Assembly: GCA_002943765.1 (NCBI GenBank)
Contig: PQWQ01000001.1
Location: forward strand, 1,736,001 to 1,800,000
Length of the DNA stretch: 64,000 nucleotides
Direction of reading: 5' to 3'
DNA from: Psoroptes ovis
Taxonomy: Eukaryota > Arthropoda > Arachnida > Sarcoptiformes > Psoroptidae
The translations under genes and the position numbers were made by a program. The notes beneath the pieces were generated by a model that was given only the letters and a program-made list of their open reading frames with translations, searched no databases and was not told the origin of the DNA. Positions 42,901 through 54,900 of the stretch are shown here, piece after piece. How positions within the stretch are numbered: the stretch's first letter is position 1; every line of letters starts with the position of its first letter.

Positions 42901-45900
42901 TTTAGAGGGCTCTATGGTGGAATGTTCTTCAATTAATGGCGAATATGTTGTTGATGTTTGATCAGTTTCTGAAGCAGTAGTTGTTTCGATTCCAGCTTTG
43001 ACAGTTGGTAAAGTGCTCGATTCACCGATTTCAGCAGGTGTTAATGTACTTAGGGTTGGTTCTTCGATGATTGGTTTTCGTGTGTAAATAGTTTCTCCAG
43101 GAACTGTTGCAGTTTGAGATTCGATTTCGGTTGATTTGAATGGTTTTTCACTGGTGGTCGTCGTAGTAGATAAATCCTGGGTTGATGTTATTTCGATTAT
43201 TTTAGATGTTAATGTTGTCTCAAATCCAGTTTGAACACCGGGTATACCAGTTACTGTTGATGATTCGGTGCTAGTAATGGCTGCCTCTGTCGTAGCTTTT
43301 TCTGTGGTCGATTTAGTAGTCTCAGATATTGTCTCAAAATCGATTTGTACAGTTGGAACCCCTCTTTCTGTTGTTTTTTCAGTTTCCGCCGATGTAACTA
43401 AGCTTGATTCTTCAATTGGCCGAAGTGTAGAATGTTCTTTGATCAATGGTGAATAAGTAGTTGTTGTTCTATCAGTTTTTGATATTGATACTTCCGATTC
43501 TGTTGGTTTTTTGGACAGTGGAGATTCTGTTTGCAAGGGAGTCATGGTTGTCCCATATCTCTCTGTAGTCACATTTGATTCAATTGTGGTTGTTTCGATA
43601 ACAGCTTGGACAGTTGTTCTGTCTTTTTCAACAGGTGAAACAGTGCTTGTTTTTTCGATTGTGGGAGGTGTTGATGTGATTGTTATTGATGGTTTCTCAG
43701 TTGTTGAAACTTCAGAAGGAATTAAGGTCGTCGAAATGAATTCTTTCTGAGATTGTGATGTTGTGTCAGTTTGTAAAGTAACATTTGATTCATCAACTGG
43801 ACGAAGTGTGAAATGTTCTTCGATCGATGGCGAATATGTAGTTGTTGATGGATATGTTTCTGATGCAGTAGTCGTTTCAATTCCAGCTTTGACGGTAGGT
43901 AATCCACTTTCAGTTGTCTTAGCAGTGTCTGAGGTTGTTGTTGATTCACTTGATATAGATTCTGCAGTAGATGGTCTTTCAGTTGTTGAAATTTCTGATA
44001 GAACTGCGGTCGTCGAAATGAATTCTTTCTGTGATGGCGATGTTCTATCAGTTTGCATTGTAACATGTGATTCTTTCATTGGATAGACAGTAGAATGTTC
44101 TTCAATCAATGGTGAATAAGTTGTCGTTGTTCGATCAATTTCTGACACAGTAGTTGTTTCAATTCCAGCTTGAACAGTTGGCAATCCTCCTTCTGTTGTC
44201 TTTGCAGTATCTGAGATGGTTGTTGATACGCTTGATATTGATTCTTCGGTAGTTGGTCTTTCAGTTGTTGAAACTTCTGATAGAACTGTGGTCGTCGAAA
44301 CATATTCTTTCTGATATGGCGACGTTCTATCCGTATCCATCGTCACACTGGATTCTTTCATTGGTCTATGTGTAGAATGTTCTTCGATCAATGGTGAATA
44401 AGTGGTCGTTGTTCGATCAGCTTCTGATGTAGGAGTTGTCTCAATTCCGACTTGAACAGTTTGTGGGGCCAGTTCTGTTGTTTTTTCCGTTTCCGGTGTT
44501 GAAGAGATTGTTATCGATGGTGTTCCAGTTCTGTCAATTTCCACTGGTTTCACTGTACTTGTTATTGATTCATCGATAGATGATGTTTCAGATGTAGAAG
44601 TTCCGAATGGAATGGTTGAGGTGGAAATGAATTCTTTTTGTGATGGTGACGTTCTATCAGTTTCGACAGGTGCGCTAGTCTCTTTCATTGGTCTAAATGT
44701 AGAATGATCATCGATCAATGGTGAATATGTAGTTGTTGTCGGATATGTTTCTGATGCAGTAGTCGTTTCGATTCCAGCTTTGACGGTCGGTAATTCTGTT
44801 GTTTCAACAACTTCTGAGGGTGTTGTTGCGCTTGTTATTGATTCAATCGTTGAAACTTCTGATGAAATTGTGGTCGTCGAAACCAATTCTTTCTGTGAAG
44901 GCGAGGTTCTATCAGCTTCGATGGGTGCACTAGTTTCTTTCATAGGTCGAAGTGTGGAATGTTCTTCAATCAATGGTGAATAAGTAGTTGTTGTTCGATC
45001 TGTTTCTGATATTGATACTTCCGATTTTGTTGGTTTTTCGGACAATGGAGATTCTGTTTGCAAGGCAGTCATAGTTGTTCCAAATCTCTCTGTGGTCACA
45101 TTTGATTCGATTGTGGTTGTTTCGATAACAGCTTGGACAGTTGTTTTGTCTTTATCAACAGGTGAAACAGTGCTTGTTTTTTCGATTGCAGAAGGTGTTG
45201 ATGTGTAAGGTTTTTCAGTTGTCGATCGCTCAATCGAAGTGATAGTTGTCGAAATGAATTCTTTCTGTGATGGCGATGTTCGATCAGTTTGCATCGTAAC
45301 ATTCGATTCTTCGACTGGTCGAAGTGTGAAATGCTCTTCAATCACTGGTGAATAAGTAGTTGTAGCTCGATCAATTTCTGACACAGTAGTTGTTTCAATT
45401 CCAGCTTGAACAGTTGGCAATCCTCCTTCAGTTATCTTTGCAGTATCTGAGATGGTTGTTGATACGCTTGATATTGATTCTTCGGTAGTTGGTCTTTCAG
45501 TTGTGGAAACTTCTGGTTGAACTGTGGTCGTCGAAACATATTCTTTCTGATATGGCGGCGTTTTATCAGTATCCATAGTCACACTGGATTCTTTTATTGG
45601 TCGAAGTGTGGAATGTTCTTCGATCAATGGCGAATATGTTGTCGTAATTATTAAATCATCTGGCGATACCGGAACATCCGAGTCCTTTGGTTTTTTCAAC
45701 AAAGGAGATTCAGTTTGCAAGGAGGAGGTTGTGGTCGTTTCGAACTTTTCTGTTGTAGTCTCAATATCAGATTGAATAGTGGAAGATGCTATTTCAGTTG
45801 TTCTATCTTTTTCAATCGAGGGAACAGTGGTTGGTTTACTTGTCATCAATTTATCATATAATGTTGTCGTTACAATATCGCTGCTAGTTGATGTCTCGAT

Positions 45901-48900
45901 TGCTGGTTGAATGGTAGTTTTGTGCTCGATTGATGCACTTGTGCTTGATACTATTTCCTCTGTTGATTTTGTTGTATCGACACTCGGCTTATCAGTTGAG
46001 ATGAAGCCTTGTGTGGTGCTAGTTTGTTCTGATTCTAGTGCAACTGTTGTTTCGATGCCAGCTTGAACATCTGATGGCGATTGAGGTGTCGTTGGCGTTC
46101 TTGAGTCATCTAGAGTTGAGACTGTGCTTGTTAATGGTTTTCTGGTATCAGAAATGTCAAACGATGTTGTTTGGGTGCTAATTTCACCAACAGTTGAAAC
46201 TTGTTCGGTTGTGCCAATCAGTTCTTTATCAGTTACTATTGTTGAAGCTCTCGTGGTAGATTCGTATTCTTTCGCAGTTGTCGAAGTAGGTTCTTTCATT
46301 AATGTTTCGACCACTGTTGCTGTGGTTGTGTCAGTGATTGGCTCATAGGTCAATGGTAATTTAGTCGTTGTTGAGCCTGCCAACTCTTTTTCAGTTGGTT
46401 CAGTTTTATTCACTTCTACCGGAATCATATCTACTTCTGGCACAATCGGTTGAATGGTTGAATGTTCTTCAATCATTGGTGCCGTTGTCGTTGTTGTAGA
46501 CGACAAAAATTCTTTTACTGTTGTGAAAATTCTATCAATCATCGAAGACGTAGTTGAAGATTCTGTTCCTGTTTTCGCAGTATCGCTTGCAACTTTTTCT
46601 GTTGGACTAGTCGTAAATTGACTAGTGCTTGCTTCCGTTACTTCATCTTTTTCGTATGAAGGAATTGATGTTGAAGTCGGCCATTCACCTCCGATCGTGG
46701 AACTTAGTTCGGGTTCCACAACTTTTGTTGATTGAGAGACTCTTGTGGTATCGTAGTCAAACTCGATTGTCGACGTTTCTGGTTTAATCGTTGACATTTC
46801 TTGAGAGATTGTAGTGAATGCCTCGTCGGTAGGTTTTTTAGTTTTGTCTCGAATACTTGATGGCTCCGTTGTTGAAGTTTCTTTATCTATTGGTTCAATT
46901 TCTTCGCTAACTGATGGCTGTAGGGTTGTTGTTCTAGTTACGCTAGGTTTTCGTGTCATTCCTTCTCCTGGTATTCGAGATGTCGATATTGAGATTGGTC
47001 TTTGTGTTGTTGATAAATCTTCATAAATGTCTGGTGGTGTTTGCGTCGAAATTGAGGGTGCCACTTTTGTAGTCGATTCTGCTCCGAATGAGATTGTTGT
47101 TTCAGTACCAATTTTAACTGTTGGCGTATCCGTCATGGATGTGACTTTTTCCGTTGAAATTCTTTCAGAGGTTATATCAGGTGGTGACGTTGTTTCAAGA
47201 CCAACTTGAGTAGTTGATGTTCCTATTTCAGTTGTTTTTGACGTTTCAAATGATGTGACTGTGCTAGATTCTTCAATCAAAGGTTTTTGAGTTGTCGATC
47301 GCTCAATCGGGGTAATAGTTGTCGAAATGAATTCTTTTTGAGATGGTGATGTTCTATCAGTTTGCAGAGTAACATTTGATTCTTTCATTGGATAGACAGT
47401 AGAATGTTCTTCAATGAATGGTGAATATGTTGTTGTTGTTCGATCAGTTGCTGATGAAGTAGTTGTTTCAATTCCAACTTGAACAGTCGGTAATGCTTCT
47501 TGAGTTGTCTCAGCAGTATCAGTTGTGGAAACTTCGGATGGAATTGAGGTCGTCGAAACAAATTCTTTCTGTGATGGCGCCGTTCTATCGGTTTCGGTAG
47601 CCATACTGGATTCTTTTATTGGTCGAAGTGTGGAATGTTCTTCAATCAATGGTGAATAAGTTGTCGTTGTTCGATCAAATTCTGATGCAGTGGTCGTTTC
47701 GATTCCAGCTTGAACTGTTGGCAATCCACTTTCAGTTGTCTTAGCGGTGTCTGAGGTTGTTCGATCAGTTGCTGATGAAGTAGTTGTTTCAATTCCAGCT
47801 TGAACTGTTGGCAATACACTTTCAGTTGTCTTAGCGGTGTCTGAGGTTGTTCGATCAGTTGCTGATGAAGTAGTTGTTTCAATTCCAACTTGAACGGTCG
47901 GTAATGCTTCTTGAGTTGTCTTAGCAGTATCAGTTGTGGAAACTTCGGAAGGAATTGCGGTCGTCGAAACAAATTCTTTCTGTGATGGCGGCGTTCTATC
48001 AGTTTCGATAGTCACACTGGATTCTTTCATGGGTCTGAGTGTAGAATGTTCTTCGATCAATGGCGAATATGTTGTCGTAATTATTAAATCATCTGGCGAT
48101 ACCGGAACATCCGAGTCCTTTGGTTTTTTCAACAGCGGAGATTCCGTATTCATTTTAGACCTATCTGTCGCAAGACTAATTTCAATCGTAGTTGTTTCTA
48201 AATCAGCTTGAACAGTTGACGATGTTGTGTAAGTAGTTTTGTCTTTCTCAACAGGTGAGACAGTGCTAGTTGCTGGTTCTGTAGTAATAAGTTTGTCAAC
48301 TATTGTTGTTTCAACAACGCCGCTAGTTGATGTTTCGATTGCGGGTTGAACAGTCGGTATTGTTGTTTCTGCCGTTGATTCATCAATTTCAAATGGTGTT
48401 GTCGTTTCGACACCAATTTCGGTTATTGGTGTTCTATGTGAACTAGTTTCAGAAGGAACTGTGGTAGTTTGAGATGTAATATCTGATACTGTTGACTTGA
48501 ATGGTTTTACACTGGTGATTCCAGTGGTGTAAGGCTCTTTAAATGATGTTGATTTATCGATTTCAAACGTTGTTGTTGTTTCGAATCCAGTTTGAACACT
48601 TGGTATACCTGGAGCTGTCGTTTCAAAACCAACTGTGACAGTTGATGTTCCTGATTCAGTAGTTTTAGCAGTTTCGAATGATGACATTGTGCTAGATTCT
48701 TCAATCGATGGTCGTTCAGTCGTCGTTACAAATACTTTATGGGATGGCGACGTTGTATCAGTCTGAGCTGATGGTAACTCTGTGGTCATAAATGATTGGA
48801 TTGTCGTTGTTTCAATACCAGCTTGAACAGTCGTTCTGTCTTTTTCAACAGGGGAAACAGTACTTGTTTTTTCAATTCCTAAAGGCGTTGATGTGTAAGG

Positions 48901-51900
48901 TTTTTCAGTTGTCGATCGCTCAATCGAAGCGATAGTTGTCGAAATGAATTCTTTCTGTGATGGCGATGTTCGATCAGTTTGCATCGTAACATTCGATTCT
49001 TCGACTGGTCGAAGTGTGAAATGCTCTTCAATCAATGGTGAATAAGTAGTTGTAGCTCGATCAATTTCTGACACAGTAGTTGTTTCAATTCCAGCTTGAA
49101 CAGTTGGCAATCCTCCTTCAGTTGTCTTTGCAGTATCTGAGATTGTTGTTGATACGCTTGATATTGATTCTTCGGTAGTTGGTCTTTCAGTTGTGGAAAC
49201 TTCTGATTGAGCTGTGGTCGTCGAAACATATTCTTTCTGATATGGTGACGTTCTATCAGTATCCATAGTCACACTGGATTCTTTCATTGGTCTAAGTGTG
49301 GAATGTTCTTCGATCAATGGTGAATAAGTAGTTGTTGTTCGATCAATTTCTGATGCAGTAGTCGTTTCAATTCCAGCTTGAACAGTTGGCAATCCTCCTT
49401 CAGTTGTCTTAGCAGTGTCTGAGGTTGTTGTTGATACGCTTGATATTGATTCTTTAGTAGATGGTGTTTCAGTTGTTGAAACTTTTTCCTTTGAAATTCC
49501 TTCAGATGTTATTTCAGGTGGTGAAGTTGTTTCAGTTGTTTTTTCAGTTTCGAATGATGTGACTGTGCTAGATTCTTCAATCAAAGGTTTTCCAGTTGTC
49601 GATCGCTCAATCGAGGTAATAGTAGTCGAAACGAATTCTTTTTGTGATGGTGATGTTCTTTCAGTTTGGACAGTCACACTTGATTCTGTCATTGGTTGAA
49701 GCGTGGAATGTTCTTCTATTAATGGTGAATATGTTGTTGTTGTCGTTTTGTCAACTTCGACTGTCTCGGTTTTGGTCGATAACTCAGTTTCAATTATTGA
49801 TGATTTCGTACTTGTGAATGATTCTTCTTCTGATGCAGAAACAACTGTCGGCTTTCTCGTTGATATTGATTCGGGCAACGTGGATGTTTCATCCTCAAAT
49901 GTAGAGGATGTTGTTGAAGCTGGTGTTGAAATGAAATCTTTTTGAGATGGTAATGTTTTATCCGTTTGAGGTACCATCACAGTAGATTCTTTCATCGGTT
50001 TAAGAGTAGAATGTTCTTCGATCAATGGTGGATATGTTGTAGTGGTGGTTCGTTCAGCTTCTGATATTAGAATTTCTGATTCTTTTGGTCTTTCTGATGG
50101 TGGTGATTCGGTTTCAAACGGTTTTTGAGTCGTTGTTCTAGCCTCGTCAACTCTTGTTGAATCATCAATCGAAGGTTTTTGAGTTGTGTAAATTTTCGAT
50201 TGAGTTGCAGTTGTTTCATATTTCTCTGTCGTCATATCCGTCGCTGACGTTGTTATATTAGTCATCTCAGTATCCATTGATGTCTGTGTTGTAGTAGTTG
50301 TATCCATGCTTACATCTGAAATTTGAGGTGCACTGGTTGTCGATTTAATTGGCCATTTAGTTATCTCTTCCTCATCTTTCTTTGTTGTTGAAGATTCGAC
50401 AGTCGTAGAATGATCATCAATCAGTGGTGATATGGTTGATGCAATCATTTCTTTGACTGTTGTCACCAATCTGTCCAAAATGGTTGATGAAGTTGTTTCC
50501 ACCGTCGTTGATTGTGTGATTTGACTTTGCGGTGTAACAGCTACTGTCGTTCCGTTATCTATCGATGTAATCGTTACTTCTGATACAGGCGTTGATTGTT
50601 CGGGAATTTCGGTTGTTTTTGTAGTCTCTGCAGGGTTGGTAGTACTAGGGTATAGAGTCTGGGCCACTGTTGTTGTTTCAGTAGACGCCTCGCTGGTTTC
50701 ATATGTTGGTTTAGATGTTGTAACATCACCGATTGTAGAAGATTGAATATGTTCATGAACTATTGTTGGAGCAAGATGTTCTGTGGTTGTTTCAAACAAT
50801 TCTTTGTCTCCAATAGTAGAACTAGTATGCTCAGTTTCAGGTATTGCTGTTGTTTCGTAACCAGATTCAACTTTTGGAGGTTTCGACGCTGATGGTGTTG
50901 TGGTTTCTGGTTGTATAGTAGTTTCACGTTCAATTGATGCACTTGTGCTTGATACTATTTCCTCTGTTGATTTTGTTGTATCGACACTCGGCTTATCAGT
51001 TGAGATGAAGCCTTGTGTGGTGCTGGTTTGTTCTGATTCTGGTGCAACTGTTGTTTCGATGCCAGCTTGAACATCTGATGGCGATTCAGGTGTCGTTCTT
51101 GAGTCATCTAGAGTTGAGACTGTGCTTGTTAATGGTTTTCTGGTATCAGAAATGTCAAACGATGTTGTTTGGGTGCTAATTTCACCAACAGTTGAAACTT
51201 GTTCGGTTGTGCCAACCAATTCTTTATCAGTTAGTATTGTTGAAGCTCTCGTGGTAGAATCGTATTCTTTCGCAGTTGTCGAAGTAGGTTCTTTCGTTAA
51301 TGTTTCGACCACTGTATCTGTGGTTGTGTCAGTGATTGGCTCATAGGTCAATGGTAATTTAGTCGTTGTTGAGCCTGCCAACTCTTTTTCAGTTGGCTCA
51401 GTTTTATTCACTTCTGCCGGAATCATATCTACTTCTGGCCCAATCGGTTGAATGGTTGAATGTTCTTCAATCATTGGTGCCGTTGTCGTTGTTGTAGACG
51501 ACAAAAATTCCTTAACTGTTGTAATCAAACCTTCAAGTATCGAAGATGATTCAACTGATGGTGTTTTCGTCGATTCGCTCTTTATTGATTCTGTGGGGCT
51601 TGAAGACGCGAAAGGTTCAAATTCGGATGTGGTAGTTTCTATATCAGTTTTTGTAGTGGTTGTTTCTGGCCATTTTCTATCAATTTTGCTATCCGTGGCC
51701 GATTCTGGCATTGCTGTTGTGGATTCGTATGCAACATCAATTCTTTTGCTGGTAGGCCGATCAGTATCCGGAATTTTCGTAGTAGATTCTGCAGAAATTG
51801 TCGCAGTTTCTGTAACATTTTCAACGATTTTAATTTTATCATAAATCGTCGAGGGCCTTTTTGTTATGACAGTTTGCTCAGTTGTAGTCATTTCACCAGA

Positions 51901-54900
51901 AATTGCCGTAAATTCTCTTTCAGTAGTTGAAAACGGAGAAGTAGTACTTGATATCAATTCATCTGCGATTTTTGGAGTTGTTGATTTGGGAATTTTGATT
52001 TCATCGGTTGTTTCAGCTGGCTCAAAAGTTTCAGTCTTTTCCTTTTCATATGATTCAGTTGTCGATGTGAATTCCTCTCCTTTCGGCCATGTTCCCGTTT
52101 CTGATTTAAATGTTGTCGTTTCGATTGCAGAAATTGAGTGTGGTTCTTTGGTAGTTAAACTATCGAATTGCGTGGATTGTTTGCTTTCAGTGGAGATTTC
52201 TGATGGAATTGTTGTCGTCGAAATCATTTCTATTTGCGACGTTCTATCAGTTTGAGATACATCAGATTCTTTGACTGGCTCAATCGGTTGGAGAGTAGAA
52301 TGTTCTTCAATTAATGGCGAATATGTGGTTGATGTTCGATCAGTTTCTGAAGCAGTAGTTGTTTCAATTCCAGCTTTGACAGTTGGTAAGGGGCTCGATT
52401 CACCAATTTCAACTGGTGTCAATATACTTGTCGCTGGTTCTTCGATGATCGGTTTTCGTGTGTAAATAGTTTCTGTTGTAGGAACTGTTGTAGTTTGAGA
52501 TTCGATTTCGGTTAGTTTGAATGGTTTTTCACTGGTGGTTGTTGTAGTAGATGTATCTCTGGTTGATGTGATTTCGATTATTTTAGATGTGACTGTTGTT
52601 TCGAATCCAGTTTGAACGCCGGTTATATCAGTTGTTGTTGATGGTTCGGTGCTGGTAATGGCCGCCTCTGTCGTAGGTCTTTCTGTGGTCGATTTAGCAT
52701 GTTCAGATGTTGTTTCGTAATCGATTTGTACCGTTGGTAGTCCACGTTGTGTTGTTCCATCAGTGTCTGAAGGTGCTGATGTGCTTGTCATATATGGTTT
52801 TCGAGTAGTGACATCTAAATCAGTTTCGATTATAGCTGAATCCGTCACTTTAGTTATGTTAGTCATGATCGTTTTGGTTGCAGGCTGTTTCGTTGTCGAT
52901 TCAGCGATTTCAGATATCGTTGTTGTCGTTTCGAGACCAGCTTGCACTTTACTTGTTTTCGATTCCTCGATTGATGGCCGTTCAGATGTGGAAGTTTCCA
53001 AGAGAATAGGTGTTGTTGAAATGGATTCTTTCTGTGATTGCGATGTTCGATCAGTTTGCATCGTAACATTCGATTCTTCGACTGGTCGAAGTGTGAAATG
53101 CTCTTCAATCAATGGTGAATAAGTAGTTGTAGCTAGATCAATTTCTGAAACAGTAGTTGTTTCAATTCCAGCTTGAACAGTTGGCGATCCTCCTTCAGTT
53201 GTCTTTGCAGTGTCTGAGATGGTTGTTGATACGCTTGATATTGATTCTTCGGTAATTGGTCTTTCAGTTGTGGAAACTTCGGAAGGAATCGCGGTCGTTG
53301 AAACAAATTCTTTCAGTGATGGCGACGTTCTATCAGTTTCCATAGTCACACTGGATTCTTTGAATGGTCTAGATGTAGAATGTTCTTCGATCAATGGTGA
53401 ATAAGTGGTCGTTGTTCGATCAGCTTCTAATATAGTGGTAGTTTCAATTCCAGCTTTGACAGTTGGTAATTCTGTTGTTTCAACAACTTCTGAGGGTGTT
53501 GATGTGCTTGTTATTGATTCAGTTGTTGAAACTTCTGATGGAGTTGTGGTCGTCGAAACGAATTCTTTCTGTGAAGGCGAGGTTCTATCAGTTTCGATGG
53601 GCGCACTAGTTTCTTCAATTGGTCGAAGTGTAGAATGTTCTTCAATCAATGGTGAATAAGTAGTTGTTGTTCGATCTGTTTCTGATATTGATACTTCCGA
53701 TTCTGCTGGTTTTTCGGACAATGGAGATTCTGTTTGCAAAGGAGTCATGGTTGTTCCATATCTCTCTGTGGTCACACTTGATTCGATAGTCGTTGTTTCG
53801 ATAACAGCTTGGACAGTTGTTCTGTCTTTTTCAACAGGTGAAACAGTGCTTGTTTTTTCGATTGCAGAAGGTGTTGATGTGATTGTTACTGATGGTTTAT
53901 CAGTTGTTGAAATTTCAGAAGAAATTGTAGTCATCGAAACGAATTCTTTCTGTGATGGCGATGTTCGATCAGTTTGCATCGTAACATTCGATTCTTCGAC
54001 TGGTCGAAGTGTGAAATGCTCTTCAATCAATGGTGAATAAGTAGTTGTAGCTCGATCAATTTCTGACACAGTAGTTGTTTCAATTCCAGCTTGAACAGTT
54101 GGCAATCCTCCTTCAGTTGTCTTTGCAGTATCTGAGATTGTTGTTGATACGCTTGATATTGATTCTTCGGTAGTTGGTCTTTCAGTTGTGGAAACTTCTG
54201 ATTGAGCTGTGGTCGTCGAAACATATTCTTTCTGATATGGTGACGTTCTATCAGTATCCATAGTCACACTGGATTCTTTCATTGGTCTAAGTGTGGAATG
54301 TTCTTCGATCAATGGTGAATAAGTAGTTGTTGTTCGATCAGTTTCTGATGCAGTAGTCGTTTCAATTCCAGCTTGAACAGTTGGCAATCCTCCTTCAGTT
54401 GTCTTTGCAGTATCTGAGATGGTTGTTGATACGCTTGACATTGATTCTTCGGTAATTTGTCTTTCAGTTGTGGAAATTTCTGATGGAATTGTTGTCGAAA
54501 CAAGTTCTTTCTGAGATGGTGATGTTCTATCAGTTTGAACCGCAACACTTGATTCTCCGATTGGTTGAAGCGTGGAATGTTCTTCGATCATTGGCGAATA
54601 TGTCGTCGTAGTCGTTTGATCAGTTTGGGATATTAAAATATCCATATCAGTTGGTTTTTCGGACGACAGAGACTCTATAGTAGATGAAGATGTTGTAATA
54701 GTCGTTCTATCTTTTTCCACAGGTGGAACAGTACTAGTTGCTGGTTCACTAGTAGTCAGTTTAGCAAATATTGTTGTTGTTTCAATATCACCTCTAGTTG
54801 ATGTTTCTATTTCGGATTGAACAGTTGGTATACCTGTTATTGTTGTTCTATAAGTGCTTGTCATGATTGTTTCCGTCGTCGATTTACCAATATCAGATGG

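Noticed and set aside
39194..54040. Dozens of plus-strand open frames (Val/Ser-rich) opposite the giant mucin exon
   Set aside because: They are mirror frames of Thr/Ser codons (ACA, TCA), which give few stops in antisense. They have no start context, splice structure or recognisable domain, and repeat exactly with the mucin units.
38802..54548. Minus-strand Leu/Gln-rich frames inside the mucin exon
   Set aside because: These are out-of-frame readings of the same repeats; the in-frame reading is continuous for 19 kb.
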